A stretch of 64,000 bases of DNA from contig NZ_FRCX01000007.1 in the NCBI RefSeq assembly GCF_900143065.1, positions 62,001-126,000 on the forward strand. Reading direction: 5' to 3'. Numbering within the stretch: the stretch's first letter is position 1; each line of letters opens with the position of its first letter. Below are positions 36,619 to 45,454 of the stretch, in pieces. The translations under genes were made by a program, and so were the position numbers. The notes beneath the pieces are model-generated. The model had not been told where the DNA came from and ran no database searches. It saw only the letters and a list, made by a program, of their open reading frames with translations. The stretch comes from Duganella sacchari. GTDB taxonomy: Bacteria > Pseudomonadota > Gammaproteobacteria > Burkholderiales > Burkholderiaceae_D.

Positions 36619-37509
36619 ATGAATAAATTCGTCGTCATCGTGAATGCGAGTGCAGGCTTGGGATATTGCGGGGGCTGGGCGGAAGCGTTGCTGGAGAAAT
36701 TCCGCAGCCATGGCGCTGAAGCCGACATCACGCTGGCCAAGAGCGGTGAAGAGATGATAGAACGCGCCCAGCGCGCCGTGGCTGATGGCGCACCGACCGT
36801 GGTGGCGGGCGGCGGCGACGGCACCATGAACGCCGTGGCGTCGGTATTGGCCGGCACCGAGACCTGGCTCGGCGTGCTGCCGCTGGGGACGCTGAACCAC
36901 TTTGCCAAGGACCTCAAGCTGCCGCTGGACCTGGACGAGGCCGTGGCCTACATCGTGGGCAACAAGGCGCGCAAGGTCGATGTGGGCGAAGTCAATGGCC
37001 GCATCTTCCTCAACAACTCCAGCCTGGGGATTTATCCCGACATCGTGCGCGACCGTGAACAGCAGCAGCGCCATCTGGGACGGGGCAAGTGGCCGGCGTT
37101 TGGCCGCGCGCTGTTTGCCGCACTGCGGCGTTTTCCTTTCCTCAGCGTGCGCCTGAAGATCAACGGCGAAGAGCATTTGCGCCGCACGCCGTTTGTCTTC
37201 ATCGGCAACAACGAATACCTGCAAGGCCTGACCATGGGCGCGCGCGAGCGCCTGGATACGGGCAAGCTGTGCCTGTACGTGGCGCAGAAGCCAACCCGGC
37301 TGGGCTTGCTGCGCTACGCGATGCACGCCTTGTTTGGCACGCTGCAGGCGGCGCGCGACTTTGATGTGCTGTCGGCGTCGTCGCTGGAAATCGAAACGCG
37401 CCATCATCATCTGCGCGTGGCCACCGATGGTGAGGTAACGCTGATGAAGCCGCCACTGTGCTATCGTTCAAGAGCCTCGGCGCTGCATGTGATTGCGCCG
37501 GCCGCCTAG
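36619..37509 (+). CDS. Diacylglycerol-kinase-family lipid kinase
   Basis: A 296-residue DAGK-catalytic-domain protein (YegS/DgkB type). The nucleotide motif GGGDGT is at 64-69, preceded by PTVVA and followed by MNAVASVL; LPLGTLNHFAKDL is the second signature; NNEYLQGLTMGARERLDTG lies in the C-terminal beta domain. It phosphorylates a lipid hydroxyl. With the PAP2 phosphatase directly before it, the pair could cycle a lipid between phosphorylated and free forms. Likely one transcript with the phosphoesterase gene 9 bases downstream. Confidence 0.9.
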   Translation: MNKFVVIVNASAGLGYCGGWAEALLEKFRSHGAEADITLAKSGEEMIERAQRAVADGAPTVVAGGGDGTMNAVASVLAGTETWLGVLPLGTLNHFAKDLKLPLDLDEAVAYIVGNKARKVDVGEVNGRIFLNNSSLGIYPDIVRDREQQQRHLGRGKWPAFGRALFAALRRFPFLSVRLKINGEEHLRRTPFVFIGNNEYLQGLTMGARERLDTGKLCLYVAQKPTRLGLLRYAMHALFGTLQAARDFDVLSASSLEIETRHHHLRVATDGEVTLMKPPLCYRSRASALHVIAPAA

Positions 37510-37518
37510 GAGGAGAGC

Positions 37519-38337
37519 ATGCGCACCATCGTCCATTTATCCGATCTGCATTTCGGCCGTGTCGATCAGGACCTGCTGCGGCCGCTGCAGGAGCTGGTGA
37601 CCCGGCTGGCGCCGGATGTGGTGGTGGTGTCCGGCGACCTGACCCAGCGCGCCAAGACCGAAGAATTCAAGGCCGCGCGCGCCTGGCTCGATACCTTGCC
37701 CGGGCCGCAGATCGTGGTCCCCGGCAATCACGACATCCCGCTGTACAACGTCGCCAGCCGCTTCCTGGCACCGCTGCGCAAATACACGCGCTACGTCACA
37801 CTGGACCTGGCGCCGGAATATGTGGATGACGAAATTGCCGTCCTCGGCATCAATACGGCGCGCTCGCTGACCTTTAAAGATGGCCGCATCAACCACGAGC
37901 AAATTGCGCAGATGAAGCAGCGCATGAGTGCGGTGGGACCGGACCATACACGCATCATCGTCACCCACCATCCGTTTGATTTGCCGGACACCTTCGACAA
38001 GGACGACCTGGTCGACCGCGCGCCCATGGCCATGCAGGCGTTTTCGGAATGCGGCGTCGATGTGCTGCTGGCCGGCCATCTGCATTCTAGCCATGCGGGC
38101 AATAGCGCGCAGCGCTACAAGATCAGCGGCTATGCGGCGCTGGTGGTGCAGGCCGGTACCGCCACCTCCACGCGCGGGCGCGGCGAATCCAATTCCTTCA
38201 ATGTACTGCGCGTAGCGCCGGATGATGTGCAGGTCCAGCGCTACAGCTGGATCGAAGGCACGGCCAGTTTCGAGCCAGTCCACACCGAATGCTTCCGCCG
38301 CAGCGGCGACACCTGGTCGCTCGCCGCCGAAGCCTGA
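37519..38337 (+). CDS. Calcineurin-like metallophosphoesterase
   Basis: A 272-residue two-metal phosphoesterase. Metal ligands are seen in LSDLHFGR (D9, H11), SGDLTQ, PGNHD, THHPFD and AGHLHSSHAG, in the usual order. The relatives are cAMP phosphodiesterase CpdA and broad phosphoesterases; the product length suits this group, but the substrate is open. AGGAGAG lies before the ATG. Its stop codon TGA ends on the first base of a long palindrome at 38337. Confidence 0.9.
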   Translation: MRTIVHLSDLHFGRVDQDLLRPLQELVTRLAPDVVVVSGDLTQRAKTEEFKAARAWLDTLPGPQIVVPGNHDIPLYNVASRFLAPLRKYTRYVTLDLAPEYVDDEIAVLGINTARSLTFKDGRINHEQIAQMKQRMSAVGPDHTRIIVTHHPFDLPDTFDKDDLVDRAPMAMQAFSECGVDVLLAGHLHSSHAGNSAQRYKISGYAALVVQAGTATSTRGRGESNSFNVLRVAPDDVQVQRYSWIEGTASFEPVHTECFRRSGDTWSLAAEA

Positions 38338-38410
38338 AGTTCGGGGTCAGTGCCGACATTCGGACATTTCGCTGGCGAAATGTCCGAATGTCGGCACTGA
38401 CCCCGAACTT
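38337..38410. repeat. Long perfect palindrome, dispersed hairpin element copy 1
   Basis: Two 36-base arms (38337-38372 and 38375-38410), perfectly complementary, with a 2-base loop TG. The outer part reads GTTCGGGGTCAGTGCCGACA. It fills the whole space between two convergent genes: the left end is the last base of the phosphoesterase TGA, and the right end is the last base of the phospholipase TAA. It would act as a bidirectional terminator. It shares its end with the element at 46223. Confidence 0.85.
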
Positions 38411-39801
38411 TAGAGCCAGTAGTTCATGAAGCGGGCCGCCCATTCTTTCATGCGGTGGGACCAAGGGCGGTGGCGCCAGGCTTCCAGTGTGATGAGGTTG
38501 GAGTCGCGCATGTCTTCCTGGAAGGCGCGCTCCATTTCGGTGCCAAAGGCGTCGCCCATGACAATGACGTTGAGCTCGCTGTTGTGCAGGAAGCTGCGGG
38601 TGTCGATATTGGTCGAGCCGACCGTGGACCATCGGCCGTCGATCACGGCGGTCTTGGCATGCAGCACTGCCAGCTTGAGCTGGTAGATCTTGACGCCTGC
38701 TTCCAGCAGGTCATCATAAAACGCGTGACCGGCATAGAACACCAGGCCGCTATCGGAAACGCCGGGCAGCACGATCTTGACGTCGACGCCGCGCCGCGCG
38801 GCCGCGATCAGGGCGTCCACGGTTTGCCGGTCCGGCACAAAATAGGCGGAGGTGATGTGGATGGATTTCCGGGACTCCTGGATTGCCAGCGCATACGCCT
38901 TGTAGATTTCAAACTGGCCGCCCGGATCGCTGCCCAGTACCCGCACCACCTTGTCGCCCGCGATGACGGGTTTGGGGAAGTAGTCGGCTTCCGGCAGGTC
39001 GTCCTTGTCCTGCGAGGCCCACTGGCGCACGAACAGCCACTGGAACGCCTGCACGGCCGGGCCTTCCACCTTGATGTGGGTGTCGCGCCAGCCGACCTGC
39101 GACTTGTCGGTGGGCTTGGAGGCCGAGCGGAACAGCGAACTCTTGGCATAGGTGGCGCTGATGTTGATGCCGCCCGTGAAGGCGACCTTGCCATCGACGA
39201 TCAGCACCTTCCGGTGGTCGCGGTTGTTGAGCTTCCAGCTGTCGCCGATGACCTTGGCCGGGTTGACCGGGTTGAATTCGATGAGCCGGATGCCGGCATT
39301 GCGCATGCGCTTGAAGAATTCGGCCGGCACGCCGATGGTGCCGACGCTGTCATACAGGATGTTGACGGTCACGCCTTGCTGCTGCTTTTCAATGAGCGCA
39401 TCGGCAAATTTCAGGCCCAGCTCGTCCTGGTCGAAAATATAGGTTTCGAGGTTGATGTTGTTGCGCGCGGTGGTGATGGCCTTGAGCATTTCCGCCATGG
39501 TCTGCGGACCGTCAAACAGCAAGGTGGTCTTGTTGCCGGCGATGAGCGGGACGCCGGTGGCCGCTTCTTCCAGTGCGGCCTGTTCCTGCAAGTTCAGCGT
39601 GCCCTTGGTCCAGCGCTTGGCCAGCAACGCCTTGGCGCGCGCGTCGCTCAGTTCGCCATTCGGGCCTTTGACGGTGGGCGTAGGCGCGGGCTCGAGCTTG
39701 TCGCCGAGCTGAGTCACATTGGGCAGCGATGCGCATGCGCCCAGCAAGCCCCAGCTCATCAGGAGCACCGGTAGCCAGAAATGCATGCGCAGGGTTTTCA
39801 T
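38410..39801 (-). CDS. Phospholipase D-family lipoprotein (cardiolipin synthase-like)
   Basis: A 463-residue protein with a lipobox (LLGAC, Cys23). Two HKD motifs are present: NRDHRKVLIVDG with FTGGINIS, and LHAKTAVIDG with VGSTNIDTRSFLHNSEL, as in cardiolipin synthases and other phosphatidyltransferases. As a lipoprotein it should act at the envelope, which differs from the helix-anchored ClsA. The ATG overlaps the stop of the PF10136 gene by 4 bases (ATGA). Its stop codon is the edge of the palindrome at 38337-38410. Confidence 0.9.
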   Translation of the reverse strand: MKTLRMHFWLPVLLMSWGLLGACASLPNVTQLGDKLEPAPTPTVKGPNGELSDARAKALLAKRWTKGTLNLQEQAALEEAATGVPLIAGNKTTLLFDGPQTMAEMLKAITTARNNINLETYIFDQDELGLKFADALIEKQQQGVTVNILYDSVGTIGVPAEFFKRMRNAGIRLIEFNPVNPAKVIGDSWKLNNRDHRKVLIVDGKVAFTGGINISATYAKSSLFRSASKPTDKSQVGWRDTHIKVEGPAVQAFQWLFVRQWASQDKDDLPEADYFPKPVIAGDKVVRVLGSDPGGQFEIYKAYALAIQESRKSIHITSAYFVPDRQTVDALIAAARRGVDVKIVLPGVSDSGLVFYAGHAFYDDLLEAGVKIYQLKLAVLHAKTAVIDGRWSTVGSTNIDTRSFLHNSELNVIVMGDAFGTEMERAFQEDMRDSNLITLEAWRHRPWSHRMKEWAARFMNYWL

Positions 39802-41831
39802 CTGTGAGCCTTTTCAGTGGTGGTTGATTCGTCAGGCAGCAGCGCTGGTTCTTCTGCCTTGGATCCGAAGAAGAATGACATCGGGCTGGTACGGAACCGG
39901 CGGCCCAGTGCTTTGGTCAGCTGCCAGCCGTGCTTGAAGCGCACCTGGCGCGAGCGCAGCGCAACCCACAGCGCCAGGCCAAAACTGACCAGCAGATTGA
40001 CTGTCCCGATGGAAAGGAAACCTGCCACCGAGGTCACAACCAGTTCCCAGCTGACATTGTGATCGAGTCCAACAATTGCTGTCGCAAAGTTGGCCGACGA
40101 GAAGGTCACGTGCCGGATATCAAGCGGCATGCCGAGCACGAAGCCGATGAACGGCATCACGCCGAGCAGGATGCCGAAGAAGAAATTCCCCATCAGCCCG
40201 CCCAGGTTGTTTTCCATGTAGACGCCCAGCCGGTCCAGGCGTTCCTGGCCCAGCAGCCAGCGCAGGCCGCGCAGCTGCGAGATGCGCTGCGCCCAGCGCG
40301 TGTACAGCGCCTTGTTGTCGTAGTAGCCCGAAATCAGGCCCGCCACGAACAGGCAGACGCCGGCAATCGCCGCGTAAATCAGCGTTGGCGCGTGGATGGG
40401 ATCGATGTCGTGCAGCAGGTGCATGGCTTTTTCCGGCGACACCAGGTGGTGGCCGGTCATGTAGGGCCAGGCCATGGCGATCAGCCAGGCGGTGGGAATT
40501 GCCACCGCCAGGTTGCCCAGCACGGCCATGTTCTGGGTGCGGATCACCTTGGCGCATAGTTCGGCCATGCTGTCGATATCGATATTGCGGCCGTCCTTGC
40601 TGTGCAGGCCGGCGGCGATGCGCGACGCGGTCATGGCCGGCTGCTTGGTGGCCACCGTGAAGTGCAGCAGGTGGATGAACATGAAGCCCAGCGAGTAGTT
40701 CATGCTGAACAGGAAGGCTTCCACCAGCGGCGCCGCGCGCAGGTAGGACATGAGGATCTTGAACAGCGCCATGAAGCCGATCACCAGGCCGGCGCCGGCA
40801 GAGGACACGAACATGCCGCGCAGTTCCTTGCGGCTGTCGGCCACGTAGTGTTCGCCCGTGTGGCTGGCGTTCTCGGTGACGTTGCGTGCCAGCAGATCGA
40901 CATTGTCGCGCAGCAGGTCGCTGATCATGTATTTGTTGTTGTGCGCCTCGGTCAGTTCCAGCGCCAGCGCGACGGCGGCGTCGCGGCGGGCATGCTGGTC
41001 TTCGGCGTGGACGTCGACCAGGAACAGCAGCTTGCGCATGCGCGCCAGGCTTTGCGTCAGCGACACCAGCAGGTAGGTGAGGGCGATGCTGGTGCCCTGG
41101 TTCAGCGCTTTCTTGCGGATCTTGGCGATGACGGCGTCGCACTGGTCCAGCATCACCAGCAGGTGGCGGACGTCTTCGATATCGACTTCTTCACCGGCCA
41201 GCTTGCGCTGGTAGACGTCGAGATAGGCGTTGACCTCGAAGTTCTGCACCATGAAGGGCGATTCGTAGGTTTCCATCTCGGTGTGGAAATTGGTCAGGCG
41301 TGGCTCCAGGCCGATTGCGCACACGCGGTAGGACAGCGTGCGGATCGCGTCCAGCAGCCCTGGCAGCATGATATTGCCGACGCGCGGTGCGCACGAGCGC
41401 TGCTCGGCGTAGCAGATGACGTCGAACAGGGCGATCCAGTCGTCGGCCGGCACGGCGCCCATCCACAGGTAGTCGGTGCGCTTGTAGACGATCTGGTCCA
41501 GCGCCTCGCTCAGGTAGTCGTTGCCGAGCGCGGGCGGCAGGATGCGGTAGGCGATGCGCGTGCGCAGTTCGGAGAAGAAGCCGTCATTCGACAGCACGCC
41601 GATTTCGGTGTACAGGCTGGCGTGGCGGCGGGCCGCGATGATGTTGCGCGCGTAGTTGCGCAGGGCCAGCGCGTGCGCCGGGCTGCCTTTCAACAGCTGG
41701 GTCAGGGTACGGACGTTGGCGGTGGCACGGGCGCCATCGCTGGCGCGCTTGGGGCGCAGGGTGTCAAACAGCGCGACCATCAGGCCGATATCGCTGCTCT
41801 CTGCGTTGATTTGTTCAAGGATTTCTAGCAT
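39798..41831 (-). CDS. PF10136-type membrane protein, annotated elsewhere as site-specific recombinase
   Basis: A 677-residue protein of the family called SpecificRecomb. It shows no tyrosine- or serine-recombinase catalytic motif; instead the C-terminal half has several membrane helices (FVSSAGAGLVIGFMALFKIL, LAVAIPTAWLIAMAWPYM, IYAAIAGVCLFVAGLISGYY, FFFGILLGVMPFIGFVLG). I choose ATG 41831 (MLEILEQINAESSDIG). An open frame continues to a GTG at 41924, but it would run through a palindromic operator and a -10-like TATACT; that promoter would start transcription at this ATG, giving a leaderless mRNA. Coupled to the phospholipase gene. Confidence 0.82.
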   Translation of the reverse strand: MLEILEQINAESSDIGLMVALFDTLRPKRASDGARATANVRTLTQLLKGSPAHALALRNYARNIIAARRHASLYTEIGVLSNDGFFSELRTRIAYRILPPALGNDYLSEALDQIVYKRTDYLWMGAVPADDWIALFDVICYAEQRSCAPRVGNIMLPGLLDAIRTLSYRVCAIGLEPRLTNFHTEMETYESPFMVQNFEVNAYLDVYQRKLAGEEVDIEDVRHLLVMLDQCDAVIAKIRKKALNQGTSIALTYLLVSLTQSLARMRKLLFLVDVHAEDQHARRDAAVALALELTEAHNNKYMISDLLRDNVDLLARNVTENASHTGEHYVADSRKELRGMFVSSAGAGLVIGFMALFKILMSYLRAAPLVEAFLFSMNYSLGFMFIHLLHFTVATKQPAMTASRIAAGLHSKDGRNIDIDSMAELCAKVIRTQNMAVLGNLAVAIPTAWLIAMAWPYMTGHHLVSPEKAMHLLHDIDPIHAPTLIYAAIAGVCLFVAGLISGYYDNKALYTRWAQRISQLRGLRWLLGQERLDRLGVYMENNLGGLMGNFFFGILLGVMPFIGFVLGMPLDIRHVTFSSANFATAIVGLDHNVSWELVVTSVAGFLSIGTVNLLVSFGLALWVALRSRQVRFKHGWQLTKALGRRFRTSPMSFFFGSKAEEPALLPDESTTTEKAHR

Positions 41832-41837
41832 GGGCCG

Positions 41838-41879
41838 AGTATACCCGCCCCACCTGGCGCTGTATGTACGTTGGCGTAC
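41838..41879 (-). promoter_or_regulatory. Crp/Fnr-type site plus -10, before the PF10136 gene
   Basis: Read on the minus strand: GTACG-CCAA-CGTAC-ATA (41879-41866 for the repeat), 22 bases, then TATACT (41843-41838). The hexamer ends 6 bases before ATG 41831, so the transcript would be leaderless. One of eight matching sites. Confidence 0.7.
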
Positions 41880-41994
41880 ATATGTTTCCATTGCGAAAGA
41901 TGCATGCTGCGTGATTGCCCGCACAGAGCGCGCGGCCAGGGCGGCCTACACTGGCTTCAACACGTAACCTGTTACCTTACGCATCCGACTCATC

Positions 41995-43074
41995 ATGAAA
42001 TCCGCTCTCATTTCAATGGCTTTGATTGCACCGCTGACCGCAGCGGCCCAAGCACCGTCAGCGGTGGAAGTATACGGTGTGGTGGATGCCGGCGTGGTAG
42101 CCGAACGCGGTTGCCAGGGCGACTGCACCCGCACGCGGCTCGACAGCGGTGTGTCGACTGGCTCACGGCTGGGCGTGCGCGGGCGCGAAGACCTTGGCAA
42201 CGGCACGGCGGCCGTCTACACGCTGGAAGCCGGCGTGCTCGGCGACACCGGACGGTCGGACCAGAACGGCCGCCTGTTCGGCCGGCAGGCCTTCGTCGGG
42301 CTGGACAGCCCGCTCGGGCTGGTGACGCTGGGCCGCCAGTACAACCTGGTGTACGAAGCGCTCACCGATGTGGCCGATCCCTTCCATGGCGGCATGGCGG
42401 GCAGCGCGGCCAACCTGGTCGGCTATACCACCAAGCGCTATGACAACACCATCAAATACAAATCGCCGCGCTCGCGCAGCGGCCTGCTGGGTTCGGTGAT
42501 TTACAGCTTTGGCGAATCGCCCTACAACAACAAGGTCAACCGCGCGTATGGCGCCACGCTGGGCTATGAAAAAGGCCCGGTGAATCTCACGCTCACCCAT
42601 CAGCGCAAGGAAAACCTGCTGGATGCGACCGGTACTACGCCGCCGGTCGACCAGTCGGCCAGCAATTCGCTGGTGGCCGCCAATGTCGATTTCGGCCGCT
42701 TCGTGGGCTATGCGGCGTATGGTCACAGCAAGGGTGATGGCAGCATGCAGTGGGATGAATCCAACCCGTATGGCGCGGTCGCGCAGCGCGACTTCTCGAC
42801 CAACAGCCGTGACGTGCTGGTGGGTGTGGCGGTGCCGATGGGCGCAACCACTTTCCTGGCGTCCTACATCCACAAGGATGACCGTGGCCTGGCGGACCGC
42901 GATGCCAACCAGCTTGCGGTCGGCGCCAGCTATGCGTTCTCCAAGCGCACCAATGTGTATGCGTCGTTCGCCAAAATCCAGAACCGCAACGGCGCCGGCT
43001 ACACGGTGGGCAACGCCACTAGCCGCGGCAGCGGTGATCGCGCCATCAACGTCGGCCTCAAGCATTCCTTCTAA
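41995..43074 (+). CDS. Gram-negative porin
   Basis: A 359-residue outer-membrane porin of the betaproteobacterial type. The signal peptide ends at about AAAQA (residue 19). The mature protein opens SAVEVYGVVDAGVV, contains SRLGVRGREDLGNGTAAVYT and LFGRQAFVGLDSPLGLVTLG near the N-terminus, and ends in INVGLKHSF, with the C-terminal phenylalanine needed for barrel assembly. Two close cysteines (CQGDC) near residue 38 may pair in a loop. Probably trimeric and non-specific. Single gene with its own promoter region. Confidence 0.93.
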   Translation: MKSALISMALIAPLTAAAQAPSAVEVYGVVDAGVVAERGCQGDCTRTRLDSGVSTGSRLGVRGREDLGNGTAAVYTLEAGVLGDTGRSDQNGRLFGRQAFVGLDSPLGLVTLGRQYNLVYEALTDVADPFHGGMAGSAANLVGYTTKRYDNTIKYKSPRSRSGLLGSVIYSFGESPYNNKVNRAYGATLGYEKGPVNLTLTHQRKENLLDATGTTPPVDQSASNSLVAANVDFGRFVGYAAYGHSKGDGSMQWDESNPYGAVAQRDFSTNSRDVLVGVAVPMGATTFLASYIHKDDRGLADRDANQLAVGASYAFSKRTNVYASFAKIQNRNGAGYTVGNATSRGSGDRAINVGLKHSF

Positions 43075-43111
43075 ACATGCTAAATTGCTGGTTTTGACAC
43101 CAGGATTGAGC

Positions 43112-43948
43112 ATGTATCTCACTTACTTCAACGGCAACTGGGCCGAAGGCAATGCGCCGCTGTTTGGCGCCATGGACCACAGCGTCTGGCTCGGTTCGTC
43201 CGTGTTTGACGGCGCCCGTTCCATCCGTGGCCACATGGCCGACCTGCGTTTGCACCTGCAGCGCGTGATTACCTCGGCCGACCGTCTGGGCCTGTCGTGC
43301 CCGCTGACGGTCGATCAGATGGAACAGCTGGTGCGCGAAGGCGTGGCCAAGTTTCCGGCGGATGCCGAGCTGTACATCCGTCCGCTCGTATTTGGTACCG
43401 ATGGCCTGCTGATACCCGTGCCGGAAAAAAGCGCGTTTGCGCTGACCCTGTTTGATGCGCCGGTGCCGCCATTTACCGGCTTCTCGGCCTGCCTGTCGCA
43501 GCTGCGCCGTCCGGACGCCAACATGGCGCCGACCGATGCCAAGGCATCATCGCTGTATGCCAACACCTCCAAGGCATTGCGTGAAGCGCGCGATCGCGGC
43601 TTTGACAATGCCGTGGTGTGCGACAGCACCGGCAACGTGGCGGAGTTTGCGTCGGCCAACCTGTTCTTTGTCACGCCAGCCGGCAAGGTGGTGACGCCGG
43701 TGGCCAATGGCACTTTCCTGTCCGGCATTACGCGTGCGCGCGTGATCGACCTGCTGGCCAAGGAAGGGGTCGTGGTGGAAGAGCGCAGCGTGCGCCCGGA
43801 AGAACTGGAAACCGCCGTTGAAATCTTCAACACCGGCAATTACGGCAAGGTTACGCCTTGCGTGCGCTACGAGGCACGCATCTTGCCGGTGGGGCCGGTC
43901 GCAACGCTGGCGCGCGACCGCTACTTCGCGTTCTCCGACACCCAGTAA
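43112..43948 (+). CDS. Class IV aminotransferase (branched-chain type)
   Basis: A 278-residue fold-type IV PLP enzyme. The start FNGNWAEGNAPLFGAMDHSV and VFDGARSI resemble IlvE-type enzymes; the PLP lysine is in ASSLYANTSKALREAR; NVAEFASANLFFV and LSGITRARVI are the cofactor phosphate loops. It is shorter than typical IlvE (about 305) and could use branched-chain amino acids, D-amino acids or aminodeoxychorismate. The ATG at 43112 gives the family start; longer open sequence upstream lies within the porin gene. Stops back to back with the DUF3617 gene. Confidence 0.88.
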   Translation: MYLTYFNGNWAEGNAPLFGAMDHSVWLGSSVFDGARSIRGHMADLRLHLQRVITSADRLGLSCPLTVDQMEQLVREGVAKFPADAELYIRPLVFGTDGLLIPVPEKSAFALTLFDAPVPPFTGFSACLSQLRRPDANMAPTDAKASSLYANTSKALREARDRGFDNAVVCDSTGNVAEFASANLFFVTPAGKVVTPVANGTFLSGITRARVIDLLAKEGVVVEERSVRPEELETAVEIFNTGNYGKVTPCVRYEARILPVGPVATLARDRYFAFSDTQ

Positions 43949-44479
43949 TTACTGCGGCCTGGCCGGGCAGGTGGCGCTGAGCCAGCGCCCGGTCGACTCC
44001 ACCGTCGCTTGCTGCGGGCCGGTGCCGCTGTTGTTGGTGACGTTCATGGTCATGGTGTAGGCGCTGTCGCCCTGGAAGCGCAGCTGGCCATTGCCGCTGG
44101 ACGCGGGATCGGTACAGGTGAACGCGATGTTCAAGCCGCCGGGCACCTGATCTTGCTGGGATGTGCATTTGCCTTTCTGATTCAGCGGTATCTCCTTGCG
44201 CGACGCCATTTCTGGCGTAACGCAGGCGGTCATGGTGATGCCGCCATTGGCGCCCGCCTTGGGCATGGACACGCCGTTCCTGGCCATCATCGCCTCCATC
44301 TGCGCGCGCTGTTCCGGCGGCAGGGCGGCCAGCTGCGACAGGGCCGCGCTCATGGCCTGGTCGGTCTGGGCATTGCCGGTCTTGACCTTGCTATTGGTTT
44401 CCCATAAGCCCGGCTTGATGGTTTGTGCGGAAGCGGAAACTGCGGCCAGCATCGCCAGCGAAATCAACAGACGTTTCAT
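43949..44479 (-). CDS. DUF3617 secreted protein
   Basis: A 176-residue exported protein: signal peptide MKRLLISLAMLAAVSASAQ, then IKPGLWETNSKVKTGN, the opening hallmark of DUF3617. Three or four cysteines (ACVTPEMA, GKCTSQQD, FTCTDP, ATCPARP) could pair in the periplasm. Function of the family is unknown. The ATG at 44479 has AAGGAGACACC in front; a longer frame to 44539 crosses a terminator hairpin and is rejected. Its stop is adjacent to that of the aminotransferase. Confidence 0.87.
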   Translation of the reverse strand: MKRLLISLAMLAAVSASAQTIKPGLWETNSKVKTGNAQTDQAMSAALSQLAALPPEQRAQMEAMMARNGVSMPKAGANGGITMTACVTPEMASRKEIPLNQKGKCTSQQDQVPGGLNIAFTCTDPASSGNGQLRFQGDSAYTMTMNVTNNSGTGPQQATVESTGRWLSATCPARPQ

Positions 44480-44513
44480 GGTGTCTCCTTCCAAAAACAA
44501 TGAGCATAAATGA

Positions 44514-44536
44514 AAACGGCGCCGTTGGCGCCGTTT
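44514..44536 (-). terminator. Terminator after the lmo0937-type gene
   Basis: AAACGGCGCC / GGCGCCGTTT hairpin with a 3-base loop. On the minus strand it is followed by TCATTTATG, moderately T-rich, about 20 bases after the stop of the 44556-44702 gene. Confidence 0.6.
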
Positions 44537-44555
44537 CAACCGATAGCGGAGAAGG

Positions 44556-44702
44556 CTACACGCCGCGTCCGCTAATCAGGCGCAGCAGAACCATGATGAT
44601 GGCCACTACCAGCAGGATGTGAATGAAGCCGCCGATAGTGTACGAAGTCACCAGGCCCAGCAGCCACAGAATAAGCAGAACTACAGCGATGGTATATAGC
44701 AT
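44556..44702 (-). CDS. lmo0937-family small membrane protein
   Basis: A 48-residue protein, nearly all hydrophobic: MLYTIAVVLLILWLLGLVTS then a YTIGGFIHIL turn and LLVVAIIMVLLRLI, ending SGRGV. This is the DUF5670/lmo0937 family of tiny two-helix membrane proteins, found widely and often stress-induced; the function is unknown. The ATG at 44702 has GAGGAGAGAATC before it; longer reading of the same frame would start within the leader. It carries a Crp/Fnr-type site 57 bases upstream. Confidence 0.88.
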   Translation of the reverse strand: MLYTIAVVLLILWLLGLVTSYTIGGFIHILLVVAIIMVLLRLISGRGV

Positions 44703-44730
44703 GATTCTCTCCTCGGGTTGTGTTGAAACC

Positions 44731-44772
44731 ATTATCAACAAAACCCGGCGCCGATTCTGTACGCTGCCGTAC
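44731..44772 (-). promoter_or_regulatory. Crp/Fnr-type site plus -10, before the lmo0937-type gene
   Basis: Read on the minus strand: GTACG-GCAG-CGTAC-AGA (repeat 44772-44759), 22 bases, then GATAAT (44736-44731). The start codon is 29 bases beyond the hexamer. One of eight matching sites. Confidence 0.72.
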
Positions 44773-44780
44773 CTAGCGCC

Positions 44781-45383
44781 TTAGTCCATCGAACGCAACT
44801 GGCCGTTCACCACGCGCACGGCGTCGCCCGAGCGCCAGTTTGGCTGCGCCGATTGATGGAAGGTGCGCTTGGTGCCATTGTCCATGCGGACCACGATATT
44901 CCAGCTATACGAGGTTTTCATATTGCCTTCGATCTGGTTGCCCGCCACCGCGCCGCCGACCGCACCGGCCACCGTCGCCAGCTGACGGCCGTGGCCGCTG
45001 CCAACCTGGTTGCCCAGCAGGCCGCCAAGCACCGCGCCACCGACCGCGCCGACGCCGCTGCCTTGTGGACGGTGTTCTACCGAGCGTACCGATTCCACCG
45101 TGCCGCAGCTGGTGCATGGCGCCTGACGCGCTTCCTGTTCCTGCACCTGACCCGGGCCCTGCTGCACGGCCGCTGCCGTGGCCGGCGCCGCACTGTTATA
45201 GGCCATCTGCTGCGATGCTGCAGGCGCGGGCGGCATGCCGCTCACAGCGGCGGGTACCGAGGCGTTCGAGGTGGGCAGCCAGCCCAGTATCGCGGCGCTG
45301 CCGACGCCGCAGAACAGCACCACCGCGACAGCGGCGATGACCATGACCGGATGCGTGCCTGGTTTGTTGTTGGGGGTGTCCAT
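44781..45383 (-). CDS. Glycine-zipper 2TM-domain membrane protein
   Basis: A 200-residue protein with an N-terminal membrane helix (PVMVIAAVAVVLFCGVGSAA), an alanine-proline linker, a CTSC pair near residue 92, and a glycine-zipper block (GVGAVGGAVLGGLLGNQVGS, then TVAGAVGGAVAGNQ). The tail VVRMDNGTKRTFHQSAQPNW closes the protein. It is a paralogue of the lipoprotein at 52426-52872 over about 80 residues but keeps a membrane anchor in place of the lipobox. These proteins are tied to outer-membrane stress. AAAGGACACCTC lies before the ATG. Confidence 0.87.
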   Translation of the reverse strand: MDTPNNKPGTHPVMVIAAVAVVLFCGVGSAAILGWLPTSNASVPAAVSGMPPAPAASQQMAYNSAAPATAAAVQQGPGQVQEQEARQAPCTSCGTVESVRSVEHRPQGSGVGAVGGAVLGGLLGNQVGSGHGRQLATVAGAVGGAVAGNQIEGNMKTSYSWNIVVRMDNGTKRTFHQSAQPNWRSGDAVRVVNGQLRSMD

Positions 45384-45454
45384 GAGGTGTCCTTTTTATT
45401 GGTTGAGATGGTGCATTGCGCCGCATATTTTCCTTCAGGACATGTATTTCTTCC

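Noticed and set aside
39798-41831. Site-specific recombinase as a sign of a mobile element or integron.
   Set aside because: No catalytic recombinase motif, no attachment sites or other mobile genes nearby; the protein is membrane-spanning and coupled to a phospholipase gene.
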